DNA from: Bacteroidota bacterium
GTDB lineage: Bacteria; Bacteroidota; Ignavibacteria; Ignavibacteriales; Ignavibacteriaceae
Assembly: GCA_021777835.1 (NCBI GenBank)
Contig: JAJYDC010000013.1
Coordinates: 19,592-83,591, forward strand
Length of the DNA: 64,000 nucleotides
Reading direction: 5' to 3'
Positions within the stretch are counted from its first letter, which is position 1. Each line of letters begins with the position of its first letter. Positions 18,463 to 27,413 of the stretch are shown one piece after another. Made by a program: the position numbers and the translations under genes. The notes beneath the pieces are model-generated. The model was given only the letters and a program-made list of their open reading frames with translations, had not been told where the DNA came from and ran no database searches.

Positions 18463-19215
18463 ATGAAAAAAAATATTACTCTTCTTGTAGTTGAGGATGA
18501 CGAATTATTATCCTCAAATCTTATTGAACTCCTTACCTCTTCAGGGTATCAAGTAGTTTCTGCAACGAATGGGATTGATGGATTCAACCTAATTAAAAAG
18601 AAAATTCCGGATCTGATTATCTGCGATGTAATGATGAGAGGTATGGACGGCTTTACTTTACTTAAAAAAATTAATGATACTTTACAAATTTCAATTCCTT
18701 TTATCTTCCTAACTGCTAAGACCGACGCGGCTGACCTTCGCCAAGGAATGAACTTGGGCGCAGACGACTATATATTTAAGCCATACAAAGCCGAAGAATT
18801 ACTAACGGCAATTGAAGTAAGATTAAATAAATTTATAAAAGTTTCAAGTGTCATTACGCAGAAAGCATCCGGCCAATTATCACCTTCCGACATTGTTTTT
18901 ATTAATGAAAACAATAAAAATACTCCTTTGCTAATTCGTGATATTAAATTTATATCCGCAAACGGAGATTATTCTAATATAACTTCCGTGAATATTAAAA
19001 ATATTATTGTGAAGAAGACTCTAATTGAATGGGAAGGGCTTCTTCCCAAAAATAAATTCCTAAGAATTCATAGATCAACTATCGTAAATCTTGAACATAT
19101 CACTAAAATTGAAAAAGGATTTAATCGGGGTTTATTTGTCGAAATTAGAGATCATGATGAAAGCCTAATAGCCAGCAGCCGCTATTCTGCTAAATTAAAA
19201 GAAAAAATCATGTAA
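18463..19215 (+). CDS. LytTR-family DNA-binding response regulator
   Basis: A 250-residue regulator. Residues 1-125 form a receiver (VVEDDELL, Asp in LIICDVMMRGMDG at about residue 54, FLTAKTDA, IFKPYKAEE). Residues about 145-248 are a LytTR DNA-binding domain with the typical sequence IKFISANGDYSNI, then FLRIHRSTIVNLEHI and a C-terminal strand ending SSRYSAKLKEKI. LytTR regulators bind promoter direct repeats and act as dimers. It is the only DNA-binding output domain among the signalling genes at 8.5-19.2 kb, so it is the best candidate end-point of the relay formed by the two preceding kinases, 58 bases upstream. Confidence 0.93.
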   Translation: MKKNITLLVVEDDELLSSNLIELLTSSGYQVVSATNGIDGFNLIKKKIPDLIICDVMMRGMDGFTLLKKINDTLQISIPFIFLTAKTDAADLRQGMNLGADDYIFKPYKAEELLTAIEVRLNKFIKVSSVITQKASGQLSPSDIVFINENNKNTPLLIRDIKFISANGDYSNITSVNIKNIIVKKTLIEWEGLLPKNKFLRIHRSTIVNLEHITKIEKGFNRGLFVEIRDHDESLIASSRYSAKLKEKIM

Positions 19216-19316
19216 TTTCCAGTGCATAATCGTAATTGAATATTTTTATTATATTTGAATTACACCTTATCCTATATATCAAACAATAAAAGAATTAACT
19301 GAAAGTGTCGGAAACG

Positions 19317-19676
19317 ATGAATAAAAAAAATATAGAACATTTTGATGCCGGTGAAGATAAGAATAAACTTCGTTCCGCAAGGCCTCCCAAGCTTAAAAAA
19401 GTAAAGGTCGTTATTCCGGATAAATCTAATAAGCTTTGCCAAATGATCTTGGAGAAAATTGAATCTTCAAGACCCAAACTTACTCAGGACGATTTTATAA
19501 AAAATATTGAGATTGTTAAATCCTCTATTGTTGAACTTGCGGATTGTTCTAACTTATTGCTCAATAATAAAAAGGATATGAAAAGTCAGCATATTAGGGA
19601 TTGTCGCAATGCAATCAAGAATATGTATAGAATACAAATGGATATAAGAGAAAAATTGGAATCCGGAAAGCTCTGA
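19317..19676 (+). CDS. Small uncharacterised protein downstream of the LytTR regulator
   Basis: I do not recognise this protein of about 119 residues (123 if the in-frame GTG at 19305 is used). It is basic, helix-prone and soluble; the N-terminal 40 residues are low in hydrophobics (KLRSARPPKLKKVKV) and the rest forms about three helices with an IVKSSIVELADCSNLL segment. No metal or catalytic motif is visible. It is 100 bases downstream of the LytTR regulator in the same orientation and converges on lptG. The frame is intact and its codon use matches the neighbours, which is the main reason to believe it is a gene. Confidence 0.5.
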   Translation: MNKKNIEHFDAGEDKNKLRSARPPKLKKVKVVIPDKSNKLCQMILEKIESSRPKLTQDDFIKNIEIVKSSIVELADCSNLLLNNKKDMKSQHIRDCRNAIKNMYRIQMDIREKLESGKL

Positions 19677-19814
19677 ACTCGTTCACCTTAAAAAAACTAC
19701 GTTTATAATATAATTACTAATCTTTTAAAATATTTAATGTTTGCCTCAGGTACTTTACTAAATATGACTAAGTGTCTTACAAATTAAAATATCAAAAGAA
19801 TATATTTATATTCT

Positions 19815-20897
19815 TTACTGAGGCGCTTTCATCAGACTAAAAATTGCAGCTGCAAAAAATATTAGATTAGCTGACCAGGCTGTCAGAAGGGGACTGAGAG
19901 CACCATTCTTTCCAAAGGCTTCGCTGACCTGCATAAATACCAAATATATAAAAGTAACAAGTATGTTTACTCCCATTTGTATGGCTAGTCCGCCTCTCCT
20001 TTTGTTTGCGGAAATTGGCAGACCAAATAATACAACTACAAGGCTTGCTAGTGGAAATGAAAATCTTGAATAATACTCAATCTGCGTTACTGTGGGATCA
20101 CTTCCTGAGGCTTTCTCTGATTTAATTAAATCATTCAGCTGTGCAAGATTCATGTCCTCTGGACGCTGTTGCTTTGTCATTAAATCATGAGGTGAAAAAT
20201 TTAAATAGCTAATCTTCATTGAAGAGATATATCGCGCCGTCTGTGATGTGTCATTAAAAGTTCTTTGAACTACATTGTGAAGTATCCACGAACGACTCGT
20301 TGAATCATAATTCATATTCATTGCGTCTATTCGCGATACCATCTTCGTTAAGTTATTCTTATCAAACTCTTCTATACTTACCCGGTTAGCTTGATTTCTG
20401 ATGTTATCAAAATAAACAATCGTTACAATTCTCGTTTGCGAGTCCTGAAAAAATAAATTATTTCCTGTGTCGGCAAATCCGGAATTAAGGTATTTCATTT
20501 CAATTTGTCGTTTAGTCTTGTTTGCAAGTGGAACTACGTAACCTGCAAAATATATTGAAAATAAGCTTACGAAAAATGTTACAATTAAAAACGGAACCAT
20601 AAACCTATAAAGACTTACTCCGCTTGACTTGATCGCTGTTAATTCGCTAAGATTGGCTGCTTTTCCAACTACGAATAGAGCTGAAAAAAGCACCGCCACA
20701 GGTGTCATTAGCTTTATAATATCCGGACTGAAAACAATATAATAATACGCAATAAATTGCCATGGAACATTCTGATCCAAAAAACCGCCTAGATTCTCAA
20801 GCATATTCAAGACAACAAAGATTAGCGTAAACGAAATTATACCAAAGAAAATTGTCTGTATAAATTGTTTGATTAAGTATTTATCTAGTATCTTCAT
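19815..20897 (-). CDS. lptG: Lipopolysaccharide export permease LptG-like
   Basis: A 360-residue permease of the YjgP/YjgQ family. The N-terminal block has ILDKYLIKQFIQTIFFGIIS and two further transmembrane helices (about 50-75 and 95-120), a periplasmic beta-rich domain of roughly 130 residues (about 130-270) and three C-terminal helices (about 278-300, 305-325, 330-355). The segment AVLFSALFVVGKAANLSELT with LTAIKSSGVSLYRFM is the conserved coupling-helix region contacted by the LptB ATPase. LptF and LptG make the inner-membrane gate that lifts LPS towards LptC. Its start directly follows the lptF stop on the minus strand. LptF/G identity by order is an inference. Confidence 0.85.
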   Translation of the reverse strand: MKILDKYLIKQFIQTIFFGIISFTLIFVVLNMLENLGGFLDQNVPWQFIAYYYIVFSPDIIKLMTPVAVLFSALFVVGKAANLSELTAIKSSGVSLYRFMVPFLIVTFFVSLFSIYFAGYVVPLANKTKRQIEMKYLNSGFADTGNNLFFQDSQTRIVTIVYFDNIRNQANRVSIEEFDKNNLTKMVSRIDAMNMNYDSTSRSWILHNVVQRTFNDTSQTARYISSMKISYLNFSPHDLMTKQQRPEDMNLAQLNDLIKSEKASGSDPTVTQIEYYSRFSFPLASLVVVLFGLPISANKRRGGLAIQMGVNILVTFIYLVFMQVSEAFGKNGALSPLLTAWSANLIFFAAAIFSLMKAPQ

Positions 20898-22274
20898 TTA
20901 GTTTTCTTCGGATTCTTCCTGGTAACTGCGCCATTGCTTTGGTATAATCTTCTTTATTGCTGAAAAATTAATGGTTACTGTCTCTTGTATAGTCTTCGTA
21001 GTCAATAATAACCCTACAATTATTAAAAGTATATTTGCAGACCACATTCCCCAAAATGGAGTTATTATATTTCTATCGGCAAGTTTTTCTCCGCCAATCA
21101 AAAATGCCCAATAAACAACGAAGAAAAATAAACTTATGCTTGCTGCTATCCCGAATCCTCCTTTTTTGACCATTACTCCCAGAGGCGCTCCAATCAAAAT
21201 AAATACTATACATGCTACCGGCAATGCATATTTTTTATGCACTTCTACTGTGTATGAGTTTATTTCATCCTGTATAGATTGCCATACTCTATAATTTGCA
21301 GTAATTATATTTTGTGCTGTTCTTATTTGTTGTAATGCATTCAAATAAAGAAGTTTTTGCGTCGTTGACTTAGGAAAGTTAGGAGGATTTAACACGGATG
21401 CATTATCTATCAACATATATTTATTCGTTTGGACAGTTAAATTCTTAAGTGCATTATATTTTACCTGATTAAGACTGTCAATTATCGTTAGCATTGCTCC
21501 GGTGCTTAATTCACGGTCTCCTCGCGGCTCTCCGGGTGCAGATTGTTGAAATGAAAACTGATCCCCGTTCATTATGATTCTGTGCTTTTGAAATTGTATT
21601 TCTCTGTAATAATTAGTTTGTACAACATCAGATTCGTGAATTTCTCCATCCCATAAATCCATAATTAATTTTGACTGGTTCTTTGAAAAATAAATTCTAC
21701 CTTTCTGAGCAGTAACCACATCTACCCTTGTTGGATTAGTATAATCGTATATAACCACATCCTTTAGTTCATTTGTCCCCTTGTCAATTTCTCGCGCTAG
21801 TATTGCATAGTTAGCTACGTCTTGTGAAAAAACTCCGGGCTGCAGTGAAAGCGTAGGCTTTTGTCTGGAAATATCTTCCATTAGAATTTTAGCCTGGTGG
21901 TTTGCATCTGGTAAGACATCATTATTAAAAAGGAACAGTAAATATGCAACTACTATGCTTGCAATAAATGGCGCTGCCATCATCTTCTTAAGACTTATAC
22001 CTGAAGACTTTAATATTGTTATTTCATTATTTTGCGACATGCTCCCAAATGCCATCAGCGTAGATACTAGCGTTGCCATGGGTACTACAAGCACAACCAT
22101 CCACGCTAAATTAAAGGTTATCAATTTTATTATTACCCAAACTCCCAAACCTTTACCGATAAGCCTGTCTGCAAACTTCATCATGAATTGAAGTAGAAAT
22201 ATGAAAATTAAAGTGATGTTTGAAAAAACAAACGGCACTACGTGGTTCTTTAATATGTATCGCGATAAAATCAT
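20898..22274 (-). CDS. lptF: Lipopolysaccharide export permease LptF-like
   Basis: Same family as its downstream neighbour but longer, about 458 residues. It starts MILSRYILKNHVVPFVFSNI; an upstream in-frame ATG at 22295 adds seven residues that do not look conserved. Helices at about 10-35, 50-75 and 95-120 carry the conserved TLMAFGSMSQNNEITILKSS coupling region, followed by a large periplasmic domain (about 125-350) and three C-terminal helices. The periplasmic domain is longer than in enterobacterial LptF by about 80 residues. The paired arrangement with lptG and the shared fold indicate an LPS transport complex. It diverges from the M20 peptidase gene. Confidence 0.87.
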   Translation of the reverse strand: MILSRYILKNHVVPFVFSNITLIFIFLLQFMMKFADRLIGKGLGVWVIIKLITFNLAWMVVLVVPMATLVSTLMAFGSMSQNNEITILKSSGISLKKMMAAPFIASIVVAYLLFLFNNDVLPDANHQAKILMEDISRQKPTLSLQPGVFSQDVANYAILAREIDKGTNELKDVVIYDYTNPTRVDVVTAQKGRIYFSKNQSKLIMDLWDGEIHESDVVQTNYYREIQFQKHRIIMNGDQFSFQQSAPGEPRGDRELSTGAMLTIIDSLNQVKYNALKNLTVQTNKYMLIDNASVLNPPNFPKSTTQKLLYLNALQQIRTAQNIITANYRVWQSIQDEINSYTVEVHKKYALPVACIVFILIGAPLGVMVKKGGFGIAASISLFFFVVYWAFLIGGEKLADRNIITPFWGMWSANILLIIVGLLLTTKTIQETVTINFSAIKKIIPKQWRSYQEESEEN

Positions 22275-22514
22275 GCAGTCAATATATAAAAGCAATAAAA
22301 GTTTAACAAGAAGTTAAGCTCCATATAAGTAAAATAAATTATTCATTCTTTACTAAATTCTTTATTAGAAATAATTTTTATATGTTTGATCGCTAGAACT
22401 ATAAGGAATATGAAAAACCTTAAAGGAGAACTTTCTGAATTTGCGCTGTCAGAATGAAAACTGATTTTGCAGAATAATTAACTTAATCATTTAATACACA
22501 GAAGGAGCTTAGTT

Positions 22515-23879
22515 GTGCAGGAAGTAATTAATTATATCGAAAGCAACCAGCAAAATTATATCGAAGAGCTTAAAGAATTCTTAAAAATTCCTAGTATAAG
22601 TACATCGATAGAATTTAAAGATGAAGTAAATCGTTGTGCTAACTTCGTCTCATCAAAATTAAAAGATGCCGGCATGAGCCGCGTAGAAATATTTAAAACT
22701 GAAGGTCATCCTCTTGTTTATGGCGAGTGGCTTGGAGCACCTGGAAAACCTACAGTTTTAATTTATGGTCACTATGATGTCCAGCCGGTTGACCCAATTG
22801 ATCTCTGGGATAGCCCTCCTTTTGAACCTGTAATTAAAGACGGAAAAATCTTTGCTAGAGGTGCCACTGACGACAAAGGTCAGGTGTTTATGCATATTAA
22901 AAGCGTTGAAGCTTTTTTCAAAGTAGAAGGCAGCCTTCCCCTTAATGTGAAATTTATTATAGAAGGTGAAGAAGAAATCGGAAGTGAGAGTCTTGAGCCG
23001 TTTATAAATCAACACCTTGATCTCCTTAAATGCGATACAGTTTTGATTTCTGATACCGCCCTTTATGATGTGGGAATTCCAACTTTAACTTATGGTCTTC
23101 GTGGACTTGCTTATATGGAAGTTGAAGTTACTGGACCCCAAAGAGATCTTCACTCGGGTACCTTCGGCGGCGCTGTTGGTAACCCTATAAATGTTTTGGC
23201 TGAAATAATTGCAAAACTGCACGATAAAAATGGAAGAGTTACTATACCTCATTTCTATGATAACGTTTTAAGTCTTACTAAAAAAGAAAAAGAAAATTTT
23301 AAACTCCTTAAGTTTTCTGAAAAGAAATTTGCTAAAGAACTCGGCGTTGCAGAACTAACCGGCGAGAAAGGATTCTCTTCTCTTGAAAGAACATGGGTTC
23401 GTCCTACTTTAGACTGCAATGGTATAATTGGCGGATTTACTGGACAGGGCGCTAAAACTGTTATTGCTTCAAAAGCTACTGCTAAAATAAGCATGCGCTT
23501 GGTGCCTAATCAGGATCCGGCGAAAATTGCAAATGAATTTACTAAGTATATAAAAAAAATTACCCCTAAGACCGTAAAAGTGAAAATCCAAAATCTCCAT
23601 GGCGCTTATCCTGTACTGATTCCGCTTAATGACCACTCGACAGTTGCAGCAACAAAAGCTATGGAAAAAGCTTTCGGTAAAAAAATCGTTTTCATTAGAG
23701 AGGGCGGCTCCGTACCTATTGTAACTTCTTTCGTGAAGAAATTAAAAGCCCCTACCGTCTTAATGGGACTTGGTTTGAATACAGAGAATCTTCATTCTCC
23801 TAATGAACATTTTAACCTAAACCACTTCCGGCTTGGTATAATAAGTTCCGCATATTTTATGAAGGAATATTCTTTATAA
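22515..23879 (+). CDS. M20-family metallopeptidase (dipeptidase)
   Basis: A 454-residue zinc peptidase of the M20 dipeptidase type. Metal and active-site motifs in order: IYGHYDVQP (His and Asp, about residues 83-90), FARGATDDKGQV (bridging Asp, about 117), EGEEEIGSES (catalytic Glu pair, about 150), DLHSGTFGGAVGNP in the dimerisation lid, and NLHSPNEHF with the last His near the C-terminus. Family members cut dipeptides or short peptides in the cytoplasm. GTG start at 22515 has a strong AAGGAG at 22502-22507. No signal peptide is present. Substrate cannot be told from the sequence. Confidence 0.92.
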   Translation: MQEVINYIESNQQNYIEELKEFLKIPSISTSIEFKDEVNRCANFVSSKLKDAGMSRVEIFKTEGHPLVYGEWLGAPGKPTVLIYGHYDVQPVDPIDLWDSPPFEPVIKDGKIFARGATDDKGQVFMHIKSVEAFFKVEGSLPLNVKFIIEGEEEIGSESLEPFINQHLDLLKCDTVLISDTALYDVGIPTLTYGLRGLAYMEVEVTGPQRDLHSGTFGGAVGNPINVLAEIIAKLHDKNGRVTIPHFYDNVLSLTKKEKENFKLLKFSEKKFAKELGVAELTGEKGFSSLERTWVRPTLDCNGIIGGFTGQGAKTVIASKATAKISMRLVPNQDPAKIANEFTKYIKKITPKTVKVKIQNLHGAYPVLIPLNDHSTVAATKAMEKAFGKKIVFIREGGSVPIVTSFVKKLKAPTVLMGLGLNTENLHSPNEHFNLNHFRLGIISSAYFMKEYSL

Positions 23880-24078
23880 CTTGTGTCCTATTCTTAGATT
23901 GATAACAGAAATTCAATCCTGGAATTTTTAAATATTAAGCTCACAAGCGAATTCCTTTGTTTTTTATATAATTTGTGGAAAACATTAACTAAATTAATGC
24001 CTCGTATACGGCATAATTGTTGGTATTTATGCCTATGTTTTTATTTCCACAATTGATAGATTGTAAAAACAATAGAAT

Positions 24079-24942
24079 ATGATTATGAAAAAAGTATTTC
24101 CATTGGTGCTGCTGACTCTGTTTTCGCTTATCTTTTTCTCCTGCGCTAAGAAAAGTCAACCAAGTGTTCAGCAAAGTGCAACCGGAGACGTCGCTAGATC
24201 TCCAAATACCGATATTCAAATACAAATGTATAATCTAAGCGTTAAGAAGGAGCAAGCTACCACTCAATCTGCCTACGACACTTTATCAGTTGTTGAATAT
24301 GTCCTGAAAAACTATCCGAAAGGCTCATACCTGGTAAATTTTGACAAAACTTTTACATATAACATTCCCAAGCCTGCTGTAATTTATCTAAGAAACCAAA
24401 ATAGCACTTACGTTTTTGCAGTTGTTGCAAAATCAAAACCCGGAGAAAGACTTATAGAGTCTAAAAATATTGTCGGCTACGATCAAAGTTTTGTCAACTT
24501 AGATAGCACTCACCTTGGCACTGCGTTTTTCTACCTCGTCCTGCTTAAAGCCGATAGCGGAAGCTTTACTGATATTTGGGAATCACCAATTCCTGCACAC
24601 GGCGGATTTAATTATATGGACATGCAAAGATGGGCTTATGACGGTTGCCCGTACATTCGTGTTGATTTCCATTATGCAAGAGGAATAGGTCATATTGACT
24701 ATAACTACTTCCTTGTAAATGGACTGATTAATCCTCCTCATTTACTCATGACCTATGAATGGATTGATGCTAAACGAACTATCGCTAATGTTAATAATGA
24801 TATTTACCCGGACTATTATGAATATCTTTATTATAATCTTCCGAATAGAATTTATGCTGCAGATTCAATTCCCTTTGTCTGGAACGTAAAAGACAGTGTC
24901 TATATGAATACCAGAAATCGCCGGCAAACCCAACCCTATTAA
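24079..24942 (+). CDS. Uncharacterised lipoprotein
   Basis: A 287-residue protein with a lipoprotein signal: MKKVFPLVLLTLFSLIFFSC, with the lipobox Cys at about residue 22 (FFSC). A second ATG at 24085 gives a more usual signal peptide start. The mature part is beta-rich and has many aromatic residues: an N-terminal region with NIPKPAVIYLRNQNSTYVFA, then WESPIPAHGGFNYMDMQRWA and a C-terminal stretch NNDIYPDYYEYLYY that resembles repeat or calcium-binding loops. I know no family for it. Being a lipoprotein after an LPS/peptidase region suggests a surface role; nothing more can be supported. Confidence 0.7.
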   Translation: MIMKKVFPLVLLTLFSLIFFSCAKKSQPSVQQSATGDVARSPNTDIQIQMYNLSVKKEQATTQSAYDTLSVVEYVLKNYPKGSYLVNFDKTFTYNIPKPAVIYLRNQNSTYVFAVVAKSKPGERLIESKNIVGYDQSFVNLDSTHLGTAFFYLVLLKADSGSFTDIWESPIPAHGGFNYMDMQRWAYDGCPYIRVDFHYARGIGHIDYNYFLVNGLINPPHLLMTYEWIDAKRTIANVNNDIYPDYYEYLYYNLPNRIYAADSIPFVWNVKDSVYMNTRNRRQTQPY

Positions 24943-25127
24943 TTCACATTTAATATCACTACATTCCTATCGTTTATAAATTCATTATTAATATAAAGTC
25001 GATTTCGATCAATAAAATCAGTACTCAAACAATTTTTAAACCGGACAGTAGTGAACTAATATACATTCACCCGAAATCATTTTCCTCTACTCGAATATAA
25101 TCTTTGTCAATACTTCACAACACCTGT

Positions 25128-25225
25128 ATTAACAAAACACCAATCCCACCTTCGCTGCACTTTATTAACAAGACGCCGACCCCACCTTCACTACAGCCGT
25201 TTTGACAAAACAGCGACTCCACCTT
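25128..25225. repeat. Imperfect tandem repeat, unit 36-37 bases, 2.7 copies
   Basis: Three successive units begin at 25128, 25164 and 25201. Each starts with a word like ATTAACAAAACACC and reaches CCCACCTT after 20 or so bases; the third is cut short at 25225. Differences between units are scattered single bases plus one insertion. The spacing is regular with no unique spacers between units, so it is not a CRISPR. Confidence 0.7.
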
Positions 25226-25354
25226 AATAATACTTTCTTGATAAATTTATACTAATTTTTTATCTTTGATATAAGAATACTTGTATGTCGCAATAAAATA
25301 TGACATATGCTTATTTTTTAGAATCTCACATCAGCAACCCAACCAAAATAATAA

Positions 25355-25420
25355 TCTGAATACGTCCTGAAAACGTCATGAAATCGTTCTGAAAACGTCA
25401 TGAAAACGTTCTGAAAACGT
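25355..25420. repeat. 11-base tandem repeat, six copies
   Basis: Six head-to-tail units of 11 bases with consensus YMTGAAAACGT start at 25355, 25366, 25377, 25388, 25399 and 25410; the last three differ only in the first two bases. The array ends in TGTGACAC. Junctions create AACGTTCT words. One unit per helical turn means the same face of DNA repeats, as in iterons or multi-site regulator arrays. It lies about 280 bases upstream of ygfZ. Confidence 0.85.
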
Positions 25421-25700
25421 TGTGACACCCACCTAACAGGCGTCCTATACCTATCTCCACCTCACCTAATCACCCCATCCCAGTTAAATAAGAACTCTAC
25501 TCTACCCAACCCAAAAGCAGTTTTTACCTCTTCTTATAACAAATTCACCATATTCTGCACAAAATCCATTACATGCATCTACCTTACTATCAGTAAATTT
25601 TACCGAATACCCCCAAATACTTATTGCCGCGTGTGATTTATTTTATTAACTTGCAATAGTTTTAATCTTGCCATAAATAATACTTATAGAAGGATATTCG

Positions 25701-26792
25701 ATGTTTGATGTTGAAATAAGACATAACTCACTACTAGAATTTTTAGAATCTGCAGGCTATTCGCCGGATATTGTTGATGGTAATAAGAAGTTCAATATAT
25801 TTACTTCCATTCAAAGTGAACTAAGTTCACTGAATATGGGCGTCGGGCTCAGAGATATTTCCAATAGCGGCATAATAGAGCTTAGAGGAAACGATGTACT
25901 GGATTTCCTTCATAGAATAACAACAAATTCTGTTAAAGACTTACAAAAGGAAAGCTTGGTCGGAACAATTTTTACTACAGAAAAAGGAAGAATAATTGAT
26001 ACTGCAACAATTCTTAGCTTTGAAGATCACCAACTTCTAATTTGTAGCCAAGCTAATAAGGAAAAAGTCCTAAGCTGGATAAATAAATACGTTATTACGG
26101 ATGATGTTCATATTAATAACTCTTCTGAAAGCTACATCTTCCTTGAGATGATTGGACCGCAATCAGATTCATTCTTGACATTAGTATGTGGAAATGCAGT
26201 CAACGAAATTAAGCTCAACAACTTTAAACTAGTTCGTACAGAAGGTTTAATCTTTATTGTTGCAAAGCTGAAAGAAACTAATGGAAACGATAAATACTGG
26301 ATTCTAGCAGATATAAGGAATGGAATTCAGCTTATTCAATACATGATCTCCCATGCAGGACCATTTGATTTTAACCTTGTCGGAGAAGATGCCTATAATA
26401 TTTATCGAACTGCAAAAGGTATCCCTGCGGCTCCAAATGAGTTGAATGATCAATTCAATCCACACGAAGCTGGGCTGTTGAATTTGGTAAGCTCAACTAA
26501 AGGATGCTACATAGGACAGGAAGTAATTGCCCGATTAGAAACTTACGACAAAGTTCAAAAGCATCTTAAACGTATAACATTTCAAGATCCTGTCGATGAA
26601 AAAGGGAATTATGCCCTTGTTGATCAGGAAGGAAATGATGCAGGTATAATTACCTCAATTGCATACTCCCCGAAGTCAAATAAATATTATGGACTTGCCT
26701 ATGTAAGAAAAGCATATTGGACAGCTGACAAAATCCTCTTTGCCGCAAATCAATCTGCAGACAAAGTGCCCGTAACTATTAGTAATATTTAA
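25701..26792 (+). CDS. ygfZ: YgfZ/GcvT-like folate-binding iron-sulfur protein
   Basis: A 363-residue COG0354 protein. The diagnostic motif KGCYIGQEVIAR lies at about residues 266-277 with the conserved Cys. The N-terminal half is a GcvT-like tetrahydrofolate-binding fold (GVGLRDISNSGIIELRGNDV, then FLHRITTNSVKDL and TTEKGRIIDTA). YgfZ helps build or maintain certain Fe-S enzymes (e.g. MiaB) in a folate-dependent way. It is not a glycine-cleavage aminomethyltransferase, since the C-terminal catalytic features differ and the KGCYxGQE signature is present. Good Shine-Dalgarno AAGGA upstream. The gene is followed closely by the adenosyltransferase gene, probably as one transcript. Confidence 0.93.
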   Translation: MFDVEIRHNSLLEFLESAGYSPDIVDGNKKFNIFTSIQSELSSLNMGVGLRDISNSGIIELRGNDVLDFLHRITTNSVKDLQKESLVGTIFTTEKGRIIDTATILSFEDHQLLICSQANKEKVLSWINKYVITDDVHINNSSESYIFLEMIGPQSDSFLTLVCGNAVNEIKLNNFKLVRTEGLIFIVAKLKETNGNDKYWILADIRNGIQLIQYMISHAGPFDFNLVGEDAYNIYRTAKGIPAAPNELNDQFNPHEAGLLNLVSSTKGCYIGQEVIARLETYDKVQKHLKRITFQDPVDEKGNYALVDQEGNDAGIITSIAYSPKSNKYYGLAYVRKAYWTADKILFAANQSADKVPVTISNI

Positions 26793-26800
26793 GATGCGAA

Positions 26801-27349
26801 ATGAAAATCTACACAAAAACTGGAGATGAAGGACTTACAGGATTATTCGGTGGAGAAAGGGTATCAAAAGATTCTGCAAGAATTGAAGCCTATGGAACAG
26901 TTGATGAACTAAATTCTTTTATTGGTCTTACAGTAACCGAAATTAAGAATGAAGAAATAAAAACCCTGCTTCTAAAGCTTCAAAACCAGCTCTTCGTCCT
27001 CGGCTCTGATTTGGCTACACCGCTAGTAGAAAAAAACAAAAAATACAACATCCCCAGGTTAACTAAGGAATCATACCTCGAACTCGAAAAGGAAATAGAT
27101 TATTTTGAGGCAAAACTTGAGCCTTTAAAGAATTTCATCTTACCCGGTGGCACTAAAGGCGCAGCTCTATTGCACGTATGTCGATCAATAACAAGACGAG
27201 CTGAACGGCAAATTGTGTCACTTAAAAAGGAAGTGAATATCGGAGATAATATACTTATATTTGTAAATAGAGTTTCAGATCTCCTTTTTGTCTTAGCCCG
27301 CTATGAAAATCACTGGCTAAATGTCGATGATACCAAGTGGGAAGCTTAA
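26801..27349 (+). CDS. PduO-type cob(I)alamin adenosyltransferase
   Basis: A 182-residue ATP:cob(I)alamin adenosyltransferase of the PduO type. The N-terminal signature KIYTKTGDEGLTGLFGGERV binds ATP, followed by EAYGTVDELNSFIG, and the C-terminal helix has LHVCRSITRRAERQIV with the Arg residues that bind the nucleotide. The enzyme makes adenosylcobalamin. Only eight bases separate it from ygfZ. The gene suggests a B12-dependent metabolism somewhere in the genome; no other cobamide gene is in the window. No lipobox or membrane segment is visible. Confidence 0.94.
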   Translation: MKIYTKTGDEGLTGLFGGERVSKDSARIEAYGTVDELNSFIGLTVTEIKNEEIKTLLLKLQNQLFVLGSDLATPLVEKNKKYNIPRLTKESYLELEKEIDYFEAKLEPLKNFILPGGTKGAALLHVCRSITRRAERQIVSLKKEVNIGDNILIFVNRVSDLLFVLARYENHWLNVDDTKWEA

Positions 27350-27382
27350 AAGACAATAAAACTGTTCTTTGAACTTTATGTG

Positions 27383-27388
27383 TATAAT
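27383..27388 (+). promoter_or_regulatory. Possible -10 box for the ssrA transcript
   Basis: A perfect TATAAT, preceded by TGTG, lies 26 bases upstream of mature tmRNA. No good -35 hexamer is found 16-18 bases further up (the sequence there is AACTGT-like). The distance fits a precursor with a short 5' leader removed by RNase P. Confidence 0.4.
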
Positions 27389-27413
27389 TTAAACCTGGTC
27401 AGAATAATTATTA

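Larger units (their letters stand above)
24943..25700. other. 758-base intergenic region with two kinds of short tandem repeat
   Basis: No credible gene lies in this stretch between the lipoprotein and ygfZ. It is less AT-rich in the middle than other gaps and is rich in CCACCT/CACCT words on the plus strand. It contains an imperfect 36-37 base repeat (25128-25225) and a tight 11-base repeat (25355-25420), each listed separately. A purine-rich ribosome site AGAAGGA at about 25688-25694 belongs to ygfZ. Confidence 0.6.

Noticed and set aside
25128..25225. Possible CRISPR array
   Set aside because: The repeat units are contiguous, have no unique spacers and drift in sequence; no cas gene is near.
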